DNA of 32,166 nucleotides from Antrodiella citrinella (Eukaryota > Basidiomycota > Agaricomycetes > Polyporales > Steccherinaceae). The stretch is from contig SGPM01000310.1 in assembly GCA_004802725.1 (NCBI GenBank), positions 1-32,166 of the forward strand, written 5' to 3'. A model generated the notes under the pieces. The model did no database searches, had not been told where the DNA came from, and saw nothing but the letters and a program-made list of their open reading frames with translations. A program made the translations under genes and the position numbers. Of the stretch, positions 1 through 9,327 are shown piece by piece (position 1 is the stretch's first letter; every line of letters begins with the position of its first letter).

Positions 1-263
1 AGTTTTCACTTAGCTACAAGGGGGCATCTTCTTTGTTGAACTGTTGGGGTTATTCTGGTCGTCAGACATACCTTAGCTCACTCAGTAACAAACGGTAGTC
101 AATCCGTTGAACTGGGGGGTCTCACAACTGCTCATTGAAGTGTCAGCTCATCAGAATACTTTGTACTTCATTTTCGCATTTTCGCATTTTTTCGCATTTT
201 TTGCCTTTCTTCTTCTATTCCTCCCAAATTTCCAAACTCAATTTCACCTCTCCATCACACACC

Positions 264-3200
264 ATGTCAGACAGCACTCTCTCCAACATTACCCCTCTCT
301 CAGATCACAACTTCAGTACTTGGAAGCCAGAAATCGCTGCTTTGCTTAGAGCCAAGGGTCTATGGCGCATTGTCAATGGCACTGCTGCTTCTCCCAAGGC
401 TGATGATGTAGACAAGGTTGCTGCTTATCAGGAGAAGCAGGACAAGGCTGCAGGTCTCCTTGCCCTTTCCCTGTCTTCCGCACAGCGCATCCACATCCAA
501 GGCATTGAGGATGACCCTGCCAAGATCTGGAAGAAACTGGAGGATGTGCACATGGAGAAAATAGCTGGTAGTCGCTTCAATGCTTATGATGAGCTCTTCT
601 CTGTTCGCTTGAGCGACTCTGAGGCTCCTACCACGCTTATTCCCAAGGTGGATGAGATTATAAAGAGGATCCAAGGCCTCAGACCTTCGGACTTCTCTGT
701 GGAGAAACTGGACAAGGAACTAGCCACTATGACGCTACTGAAGGCTCTCCCTGACTCCTACAATCATTTGGTCTCTACACTACTCATGCAGAAGGATCTC
801 TCCCTGGACATGGTCCATAGTGCCCTGAAGCGTGAGGAGATCAACAGGAAGCCCAGAGCGTCCCCATCCTCTGATGGATCAGCCTTGAAAGCCACAGCCA
901 TAGCCAAGTCCTCTACCAAGTGCGATTTCTGCGATTACACCAACCACACTACTGCAGAGTGTCGCTCCTTGAAGAGGTACAAGGCAGAGAAGGCCAAGGC
1001 CAAGGGGTCGTCCGCTCAGCCAGCTGGTACTGCAACAGCTTCCCAAGCACAAGCTCAAGCACAGACAGACACCAAGTCAGAGTCTGCTGGTCATGCAAGT
1101 CTTCGCTCTTCTGATGTTAACTGGACTGTCTCTAATGATTGGATTGTGGATACAGGTGCTACTTCACATATGACACCGCACAAGCACTGGTTTGCATCCA
1201 TGCAAGCCCATAGGGTTCCCATCCAATTAGCAGACAAGTCTATTATCTATTCAGAGGGCAAGGGCGAGGTGCACTTTGCTCCCAAAGGCAGAGGGCCTGT
1301 TGTTGCTATCACAGATGTATTATATGTACCCCAGCTTGGCTCGAATCTATTCTCTGCACTTCATCTCACTGAGCATCGTCAGTTCAGGGTGATCATTAGC
1401 AAGGGGAACATAGACTTCATCAGAGATGGCAAGACCCTCTTCAATGCTGTTGTTGAGGAGTCTAATGTGGCAAAACTTGACGGACTCATTCAAATTCAGA
1501 CTGCACTGGCAAGCACTGTAGACCGTACTCTGTTGCATCGTCGCTGTGCTCATATATCCAAAGAGAGGCTGGAGAAACTCGTCAAGAACAAGCTCACAGT
1601 CAACCTGAAGCTTGATTCTGAGGCTCCACTGGCTGATCTATGTGAGACATGCATCATGGGCAAGCAGCACCGCTTCCCCTTCCCAGAGACAAGCGACTAC
1701 AGTGACTTGAAACCACTAGACCTGGTTGTATCTGATGTGCATGGTCCTCTCCCTGTCTCTACTGCCCAAGGCTATCGCTACTGGATTCTCTTCTTGGATG
1801 TAGCATCACGTCTCTATGTGGTCTACTACTTGAGAGAGAAGAGCCAGGCCTTTGCATGCTTCAAAGAATTCAAAGCATGGGCAGAGAATCACTTTGAGCG
1901 CAAAATGAAAGTGTTCAGAGATGACAAGGGCGGAGAGTACATGTCTAATGACATGGACCAGTATCTGAAAGAGCATGGGATCCGCAGGGAGCACACTGTG
2001 AGGGCTACACCCCAGCAGAATGGGATGGCAGAGCGTGCTAATTGCACAATGGCAGAGGGTGTCACTTGTATGCTTGTAGAAGCCAAGCTCCCCCCTTCAT
2101 TTTGGGGCGAGGCACTGTCTACCTTGGTCTATGTGCGCAATCGCCTCCCTACTGCTTCCCTCCCCAACCATACCACACCCTATGAACTCGCCTACAAGAA
2201 AAAGCCAAGTATAGTCCACTTCAGAGTCTGGCTGTAGAGCTTATGTTCTTGTCCAGAAGGACCAGAGACGATCGCTTGAGCCGCATTCAGTGCCCTGCAT
2301 CTTCCTGGGATACCCTGAAGGATACAAAGGTTGGCGGTGTTATGACCCAGCTACCAGGAAAATCATTATCTCTAGAGATGTAGTCTTCAATGAGCATGAG
2401 TTCCCAGGTCTCAGCACCAAGTGTATCACATCTGCTGGCCAGCCTGTCTCTTTCACTCTGGATGAGATGCACAAAGTGCTCCTCCCAGTGGAAGACCCAG
2501 ATGATGATATTGCAGAGGGCGCACTTCCAGCCCCTCAGCCAGCGCCTGAACCTGCACCAGCTCAAGACAATCTCCCTGAGTTACATGATGATCCAGTAGA
2601 ACCAGTCCCTGCTCCCAATCCTCAGCCTGAACCAGTGCCTTTGCCTGCTCCTGCTCCTGTTCCTGCACCAGAAAAGTCTCGCTCTCGCTCTAGAAAGAAA
2701 GGTGACATGGGTCCACCCCCTGCACCCTCTAGAAAGTCCAGTCGCTCGTCCAACCCTCCTGGAGAGTGGTGGAAGGTCTCCAACTCGTCACAGTACAGAG
2801 ATCCTGACCCCCCCATCCCTGAGACCGACGATGAGCGTGAGCTTGCGCAGGAAACAGCAGAAGAGGATGACAGACATGCAGCACTGTTGACAGAAGGCGT
2901 GAACTTCATGTACTCCCATGAACTGAACACAGAGGAAGCTCTTGTCTATGCCTTCAATACTCGTGTTTCTTTCAAGGCTGATGAGCCCAGAACGTTTTCT
3001 GAAGCCATGAGACGACCAGACGCAGACAAATGGTACCAGGCAGCCCAGGATGAGATCAAATCTCACCTGGAGAATGGCACCTGGGAGCTAGCTCAACTTC
3101 CAGAGGGCTGCAAAGCTATTGGGTCGCGCTGGGTGTTCAGAATCAAGTACAATGCAGATGGATCTATCGAGCGGTACAAGGCTCGCCTTGTAGCCCAAGG

Positions 3201-3751
3201 ATTTGCACAGAGACCAGGCCTTGAGTATGATGAGACCTTTGCTTCCACTCTCAAATGGGCAACTCTGCGCATTATCCTGGCCATTGCTGCCATAGAGGAC
3301 ATGGAGATCGAGTGCATTGACTTCTCCACTGCATACTTGAATGGGGAAATAGACAAGGATGTCTACATGAAGCAGCCTGAAGGTTTTGCTGATGGGGACC
3401 AGGTGTGCAAACTTGGGAAAGGCATCTATGGCCTGAAACAAGGTGGACGACTCTGGTACAAGAAATTGGCTGCTACTCTAGTTAGCATGGGCTTTAAAAT
3501 TCTCCGCAGTGACAACAGTGTCTATGTGTTATCCAATGACACTGTGAACGTTGTTATTCCTGTCTTTGTGGATGACTGCACCTTGGTCTCCAAGGACAAG
3601 GTTGCCATTCAGAAGATCAAGGATGAACTTGTGAAACGGTTCAAACTGCGAGATTTGGGTCCTATAAACCAGCTGCTAGGTGTACAGATCACCAGAGATC
3701 GCTCCAAGCGAACCCTGTCCCTCTCCCAACGTCAGTACACTCTGGACATTT
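264..3751 (+). pseudogene. Copia Gag-Pol polyprotein, frameshifted and lacking RNase H
   Basis: The Gag start (MSDSTLSNITPL) is the ATG at 264; in-frame sequence upstream has no ATG. In order: Gag; a CX2CX4HX4C zinc knuckle at about residues 220-233 (CDFCDYTNHTTAEC); an aspartic protease with DTGA at about residue 296; a GAG-pre-integrase HHCC region (LLHRRCAHISKERLEKL); and an integrase core with acidic residues near 1734, 1917 and 2028 plus the hallmark TPQQNGMAER. The frame then meets a stop at 2235-2237 (FRVWL-stop). Coding continues in another frame (CIFLGYPEGYKGWRCYD) through a Pro/Ala-rich linker at about 2520-2700. RT follows, with KARLVAQGF, DFSTAYLNGE, GIYGLKQ and the catalytic FVDD at 3565-3576. 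RT breaks off after SQRQYTLDI at the LTR edge. The apparent reading frame to 3825 is LTR read-through, not RNase H. I infer a non-autonomous, recently active copy, because only one frameshift is visible. Confidence 0.92.
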
Positions 3752-4116
3752 TGTTAGAGTTGGTATCAGCCACTCTGACTGAAAGCGGACACAGTGTGCC
3801 ACTCCTTGTGTGCCACTCAGTGTGATAGCCAGAGGAGCAGTCTAGAACTGCAGTGGACGCTTTCACATCTTTCACATTCTTCACACTTCACACTTCACTA
3901 TCACTTGGCCACTCAATGGCCAAGATGCTTTGTGCCACTTCCTTTGTTCTTTATACTCTTTATGTCTTTATTCCTTTATCCTCATCTCAATGGACGTTGT
4001 AGGGACATTCTCCTTTGTATAGAATACCATAGAACGTCCTGTAGCTCTATATAAGACCACCTCTGGTCTCTGAAAATACATCAACTTGTTCCCTTCATCT
4101 CTTGTGGATTCTAACA
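3752..4116 (+). repeat. 3' LTR of the Copia element (365 bp)
   Basis: The segment begins TGTTAGAG and ends TTCTAACA, giving TG...CA termini with a 7-bp imperfectly extended inverted repeat (TGTTAGA / TCTAACA), as expected for an LTR. It contains a TATA box and pyrimidine-rich direct repeats (TTCACA and CACTTCACA units at about 3860-3900). The flank at 4117 is unrelated minus-strand coding sequence. The partner 5' LTR is not in the window, so ends are defined by the terminal inverted repeat and not by pair alignment. Confidence 0.85.
4048..4055 (+). promoter_or_regulatory. TATA box inside the LTR
   Basis: TATATAAG lies about 60 nt before the LTR 3' end, a normal place for the U3/R promoter of a fungal Copia LTR. 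In this copy any transcript would read rightwards, antisense to the degenerate gene at 4117-6475. Confidence 0.6.
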
Positions 4117-6475
4117 CCTTCCGGACCGGCGGTGGGGCTGCAGGAATGTTGATATCGCTGTGAGAGCCGGACCCATTCTCAGATTTGGGAGACTTGGAAT
4201 CCAAGCTTGGGATGACAGCAGATTTCGTAGACTTCTTCACCTTCCGTGTAGAGACGATAGCTACCTGTTTGCCACTCACAGCCGTCTTTGCTCGGGCTTC
4301 CAATCTTCTTCGTCAGTTTCTTCATCGCGAGGACTACTTCGTCCTCTTCATCATTCTTACTGTCCTCCTCCTCATTATCTGAAGATCCGGAGCCCTCAGT
4401 CGTTAATTCGGACAATGGTATAACCACAGGCATCACAGGAATAGGAGCCGTTGGTGGTAACACCACCTCTGGGCCATGCTGCGTGTGAGAATGTGGTTTT
4501 GGGAGTGGGACCTTGACATGTTGTCCAATAGTCAGATCATAGTGCTTCGTAGGAGCTCTCTGTCGTTGAGGTCGTCCACCATCTGCAGCCCCTACGGCGA
4601 CGAGCGGAGTCGCTGCAACTCTCGGGGCTTGGACGTCCACCCCAGGACCTGGGACAGGAATCGCGGTCGGCTTCAGCCTCGGAACTGGAAGAGCTGCCAC
4701 ACTGGGCATGGGAATCGCGGGAAGTGTCTCCCGAGCGTTTCCTGGGATGGGGGCAGACCCCGTAGCACGGAGAGACTCTGGGATCCGGGCGCGAGACAGA
4801 CTTAGTGCTGGTGGAGTTGCGGGTGGTGTTAGATCCATGCCAGAGGTCCTGAGCATAGAGACAGGTTTTGGTAGGTCGCCTATGGGTGTGTTGCGACTCC
4901 CGCCAGCTTGTTGCCACACCACGATGACAATAGAAGCTCTGGCAAGCTGTGATATATGCTCCCAGAGATCTGGGAGGACTGTTAATGCAAGCGAGAACAG
5001 GATTTGCGATCTGTATGCCCAGTAGTCTATGCGACGGTGGGGTGCCACCTCGTCATCCAGCTCGGGCAATACCTGGACTGTTAATGCGTCTCGGTATACA
5101 ATCCTGGAAAAGATAAGGAAGTTGTCCAACTTGCTTCCCACCAGCTGGAACTTTCCACCAGTATCCCACTCAAAGTTGCTAACAAGATCTACAACATATG
5201 CCTCCAGGTCGGCTCTGTGATGAAAATCACAGGGTGCGTGTTCGGACGGGTACGACCACCAAGCCCAGTATACAGCCTCAGGCGGCGTTCTGGCTGGGTA
5301 CAGTTCCTGTCGGACATGTTAGTAGTTTTCTTGGAACCACCGAACAAGACACGAACCGAGGTGGGAAGGTGGAAATTGAGTAGTGCCCGGTATCCACGGT
5401 CAGCGCATAGCTCGCAGAGGAATCAATGTCGCTCTGGAAGGGTTTTTGCCCATGCATTGGGTGCGAGGGAATGTCCAGCAAATGGATCAGCAATGGATGG
5501 TGTGGATGGGATCGGTCCGGGCACAATATCATCCATCAGACGATCCTTGTCAACAATCTCAAGAGCTTTAGTTTGCGCCTGGATCTCTTCCACCCCCGCA
5601 TCCGCATCCTCGTCACTCTCATCGCTATCCAACATGATCGCACTCTCTTTCACCTTCCTGCTCTTCTTCGCTTTCACCTTGGCTTTCTTTCCCTTTATGA
5701 TCGGGTCCTCGGATGGCTGGAGGCCACTGTCGGTTTTCACAAAAGCAAACCGGAAGGTGTGAAGGATTGCAGGGTCATTCTGCCTTGCCATCCAATGTGC
5801 CTGCAGAAAATCGATCTCAGGTAATGTCATTCAGCTTGGGTCCTTCAACACCCGGACCTGTGTCGGGAGATACTCCGGACGGATCAATGTGTTCAAGACC
5901 TGTTCATCCGCGTAGTGCTTCCACGGAGGCTTCAACTTGCCCATGTCAGAAGGCTTTCCGAGTGCAATAGCTGCAGTCCGTTAGCTGATTGAACGAAGCA
6001 CATCAGCCGAGAACGTACCATGATGCATACTGATGAACACCCAGATGATGTCTTTTTGGTGCGCAAGGTTCCTCTTGGCAGTGAGGTGCAATCCTTTGGC
6101 AAGAGTGGCCAGCCGGACTTGTCAAGCTTCAAGATGACTGGATCTTTCAGACCCTATTTGCCCTTAGAGTCTTCTTCATATCTGAGTGAATGGTCATCAT
6201 CGTCACTCTTGTGCTGTTCAATCCCAAGCTCAGCGAGGGTCAGGCGGAACACCTGATTCGCCCATTTCTAGAATAAGTTGGTTGTGAAGTTGTTTGAGTC
6301 GAGAGTGTTGGCAATGTTGAGCCTGGTGGTTTCCTTCGGCGACTCAAAGCTGCGTGGATGGAGTTAGTCATTGGCAACTTGCACACCTACTATAATACTC
6401 ACTACATAATTTCCACGATGTGGCCCATCGCTTTCCCGGTCCAGCCCTGGGCAATTTGTTTGTCATTGAAGTGTG
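4117..6475 (-). pseudogene. Degenerate gene of unknown family, cut by the LTR
   Basis: Coding-like sequence can be followed on the minus strand from about 6475 to the LTR edge, with canonical introns (for example 6350-6402, GTGAGT...GCAG). Recognisable stretches include QIAQGWTGKAMGHIVEIMY, KWANQVFRLTLAELGIEQHK, KDIIWVFISMHHG and IDFLQAHWMARQNDPAILH. A Lys/acidic segment (KGKKAKVKAKKSRKVKE, then DSDESDEDADAG) follows. The last part (below 5141) has a helical region around RIDYWAYRSQILFSLALTVL, then a long Pro/Ala-rich linker and an acidic patch (SSDNEEEDSKNDEEDE). In-frame stops occur at 6268-6270 (TAG), 6154-6156 (TAG) and 5831-5833 (TGA). The frame shifts near 6090 and near 4305. After the last shift a basic tail (TRKVKKSTKSAV) stays open right up to the LTR, so the 3' end was displaced by the retroelement or lost. 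I do not recognise the family. Confidence 0.6.
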
Positions 6476-6750
6476 ATCAATGGACATGTGGTGTATAGCT
6501 GCATAGTCGGTTTGGACAGGGTTGTCATAGAAATATGAGAGATTAACAGGTGTTATAGAGGGGATACTGTCTAATGTTTACCATGTTTTTATAACATATT
6601 TCAGCTGATATTGGGATGTACTTTGTTTACCTTGTCAAAACTTATCATATACACATTGACAGATCTGTCAATTATTTTCTGCTAAATTTTGAACTGATGG
6701 TGTATAATTTGTGGCTAGCAATCACAATACTGTTTTTGCCAAGCATATAT

Positions 6751-6803
6751 TTTTGATCATCTGTCATAGATTTTTGGGTTTATCTTTGATCACCTGTCAT
6801 ATC
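6751..6803 (+). repeat. 33-bp-spaced CTGTCATA repeat, cluster 1 (two units)
   Basis: TTTTGATCATCTGTCATAG is followed 33 nt later by CTTTGATCACCTGTCATATC. CTGTCATA starts at 6761 and 6794. The same units recur about 1.2 kb to the right. Confidence 0.65.
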
Positions 6804-7099
6804 ATTCATTTTGTGTTATAATTACTCAATGCATGGACCAAATTAGCAGCTAGGAGATACTAGATATTCAGTACACTTGTGATGCATATATCAGTTTTTG
6901 TTCTGTTTTTGTATTGTTATAAGTTAATATCACTCTTACCCTACCCCAGATTAATATAATCTAACCTAACTCTAGATTCACATAGAATAGGTTAACCTGG
7001 GATAGATCAAGGATGTACTGAATGTACTCATTCACAGAGATAAATGATGATGTGTGTTTACATAACAATGACCTGCGTCATGTCTGGACACATTTCTGA

Positions 7100-7228
7100 C
7101 ACGTCTATGTCCGCAGGAGTCAGGACGCAAATGAATTGTGTTTCTATCAGCCCGACGAAGAGTTCCTTCCCGAAGGAGTCTTCCGGACCGCAGCTGGACG
7201 GGTAATAGTGGATGATGAAGATAACTAG
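7100..7228 (+). other. Possible coding remnant (43 codons, no start)
   Basis: A short open frame without an ATG ends at TAG 7226-7228 and reads ...NELCFYQPDEEFLPEGVFRT... with an acidic end (VDDEDN-stop). Its GC content and codon texture differ from the AT-rich surroundings. It may be the last exon or 3' tail of a transposon or host gene fragment. I do not recognise it and chance cannot be excluded. Confidence 0.2.
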
Positions 7229-7390
7229 ACGAGTAGATGGAGCATTTTCTTTTGTTTCCTTTTCATTTTATCTCAGTCCAGCCATCACCTGCTTCATGTC
7301 ACCCACTCTCGTTCCGACATATATTCAAATGTACCATGTAGTCAAGGATCATGCCTCTTACATAAGATGTTTTCTTGGTAATTACTCTCA

Positions 7391-7900
7391 TGACTGAAGA
7401 ATTTGTTTAGACAGATAAGACAAAGGAAGGTCTTTGTCTTTAAAGTTCTATTGTCCAATTTACCTTTATCCCTAAAGGATCTATTGTTCTATTCTTAATT
7501 TCTTATTGTCTTATTTTTAGACAATACATTTCTTTTGTTTCAAGTACTCTTTGTACTCAGGGTCTTTGTTCCCAATCCCATTGTATTATTATTAGATTCT
7601 TTTATCCATACCTTTCCTTTTGTCTAGATAGCTATTGTACTATTGTCTGAAATCTCTCGCGCTGAGAGTATAAAAAGGCTGGTGTAGCAGTAGACTAGGT
7701 AGGCACTCGTCCCCCCACAATATACTTGTGGTTTCCCTCTCAAACCTACCTTACATGGTAGTCGTGTTTGAGTGGATTGTCAATGTGAACGACAGCGTCG
7801 AAAGCTTTTCACCTGGAATTGCTCCCTTCGTCTTCGTTCTTTCTTTTAAACTAAATCTTACAACTACCTAAGAACAACTGAGGTAACTTCTGACTATAGA
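7391..7900 (+). repeat. Possible solo LTR or promoter-bearing repeat
   Basis: A TATA box (TATAAAAAGG at 7669-7678) sits in front of a C-rich leader (CACTCGTCCCCCCACAATAT), with a T/A-rich upstream part of about 270 bp. This resembles the U3-R layout of a fungal LTR, but no clean TG...CA ends or target duplications could be defined. The boundaries are approximate. Confidence 0.25.
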
Positions 7901-7987
7901 CCAGTCCGTTGCCCTCAGAGGAATTTAAGTTGGATTTTATATTCAGACTTTCCTGCACGTCAACAAGAGATTATCTGTTACATATAG

Positions 7988-8071
7988 AATAATCATCTGT
8001 CATAGATTTTCATGGATATCTTTGATCATCTGTCATATCATTTTGTGCATATTTTTGACTATCTGTCATAG
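7988..8071 (+). repeat. 33-bp-spaced CTGTCATA repeat, cluster 2 (three units)
   Basis: CTGTCATA starts at 7997, 8030 and 8063, giving two exact 33-nt intervals. The first two units (ATCATCTGTCATAGATTTT and TTTGATCATCTGTCATATCA) match cluster 1 closely and in the same order. The third unit is slightly diverged. Confidence 0.65.
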
Positions 8072-8184
8072 TGTTTGCATGTTTTTATGAACATATATAG
8101 TCTGACCTGTCAATTGATTATCCAAAATTTTCACATCACTAACTGTTAAGTCCGTGCAGAGACGGTTACTGACTGGCTCCGACA

Positions 8185-8850
8185 ACGAGTACGGAGGCTC
8201 CGTTGAGGAGTCCGGAGGCGGAGTGGAGACGATCGGAAGGATGCCGGAGCAAAGGAAGAGAGAGGGAAGGGCGGAACGACGGGGACGAAAGGAGGGGCGA
8301 CGGTTGGACGGAGACGGAGTACATGAACACCACACAGTGGTGGGTGACGTGCTGTCGAGCTCAAGTAATGACAAAGGGTCGGAGGCCCGAGAGGAGAACA
8401 CGGAAGAAACGTTAATTTACGAACTGGAGAAACGGTACAGTCCTGTCATAGCTACTTATACTAACAGGGTATCCTACGGAGAATGGACGAAGTCCGTATC
8501 GGAGGCAGATAGTAGATAAGCGGAAACATGTAGGGGGCGAGGACTGTGACCGGAGGTCACTGACCGGAACATGAGGAAAACATGAACATTCGGTGAGGAC
8601 AACGGAGGAAGGGATAATAAAGGAAGGAGGAGTCCAAGGGGTAAAACATACCGGATGAGGAGGAGCACGGAGGTCTCCGAAGTAGCTCCGGATGTCCGAT
8701 AAGAAAACGTGAGCTCAACGGGAAAGCTCAGTAGATCATCACNGCATAAAACCCGTGAGCTCAATGTTCCTAAGTCAGAACGGACGCTACCGCGGAGGTG
8801 TCCAGGTGAACCTCGGAGGCCGGGCTCGGAGAGGTCCGGGCGGTAAGTAT
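8185..8850. other. CGGA-rich, purine-biased block, no gene assigned
   Basis: The plus strand is dominated by G and A and contains about 23 CGGA tetramers in roughly 660 bp, where about 2-3 would be expected by chance. An open stretch at 8154-8519 lacks a convincing ATG context and its product is just a Glu/Arg/Gly run, as expected from composition. Minus-strand frames give Ser/Pro/Leu-rich shadows. One N lies at 8743. I see no domain, so I report composition only. Confidence 0.55.
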
Positions 8851-9169
8851 GCACGAATATAACAGTGGGTCAGCTAGAGAGTGATCCGAAGGAGGAGTAC
8901 ATGGACGTGTGTCGCGGTTTGTAGAGACAGTGGATGTCGAGCGCGGCTCGACTGACATAGAGGTGTTGCACGTTAGAGTTAGAATAGACTATTGATGCAT
9001 GATGTGTGATCTCATGGACTAGGCCGAGCATGATGGGGTGTGACACTACAGGTCGAACTCGTTTCAAATCCGTCTGTACGCGCGATAAGAAAAAGATTGT
9101 TATGACATAACAATCACAATCTATCAAATTTGTATCAAAACACATGTCTATTAGAATCCTACTTTGCGA

Positions 9170-9205
9170 CAAGACCCTCCACGGCTGCGCGGGTGGAGGG
9201 TCTTG
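9170..9205. repeat. Perfect 13-bp inverted repeat (hairpin)
   Basis: CAAGACCCTCCAC at 9170-9182 is exactly complementary to GTGGAGGGTCTTG at 9193-9205, with a 10-nt loop (GGCTGCGCGG). It lies about 120 bp beyond the kinase stop codon, in AT-rich sequence downstream of that gene. It might be a structured 3' UTR element or a relic of a small inverted-repeat element. It has no tRNA A/B-box arrangement. Confidence 0.7.
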
Positions 9206-9327
9206 GTTTGAGACTAATGTTCTACACACAATGAAGCATAAATTAAAAAAACATTCAACAGTAAGACTGATACCAATCATATCTTGACACAAAAAATTGA
9301 AATAAAGGAACATACAAAGATATCACA

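Larger units (their letters stand above)
1..4116 (+). mobile_element. Ty1/Copia LTR retrotransposon, defective, 5' end outside window
   Basis: The domain order Gag, zinc knuckle, aspartic protease, integrase, reverse transcriptase identifies Ty1/Copia, where integrase precedes RT. Bases 1-263 form an untranslated leader before the Gag ATG at 264. No LTR-like terminus or tRNA-complementary primer site is visible in that leader, so the 5' LTR lies left of the window or is lost. The right end is an LTR starting at 3752, directly after RT sequence. RNase H and a polypurine tract are absent, so this copy could not complete reverse transcription by itself. No target-site duplication can be checked without the left end. 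Confidence 0.93.
6476..8130. other. AT-rich intergenic stretch with repeat remnants
   Basis: This stretch is visibly richer in A and T than either flank and has no convincing gene. It contains two clusters of a 33-bp-spaced motif, a short open fragment with a stop at 7226-7228, a TATA-containing block around 7391-7900, and a small inverted repeat (AAGACAAAG at 7417-7425 against CTTTGTCTT at 7432-7440). The whole is best read as a graveyard of mobile-element debris between the dead gene and the CGGA-rich block. Confidence 0.6.

Noticed and set aside
3752..3825. Continuation of the Pol frame past 3751
   Set aside because: This is read-through into the LTR. The residues bear no resemblance to RNase H and the TG...CA LTR boundary is clear.
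8154..8519. 121-codon plus-strand open stretch
   Set aside because: It lacks a good ATG, is Glu/Arg/Gly low-complexity from CGGA-rich composition, and has no domain or splice support.
9170..9215. Possible tRNA (hairpin followed by GGTTTGAGAC)
   Set aside because: No acceptor stem, D-arm or correct A/B-box spacing can be drawn around it.
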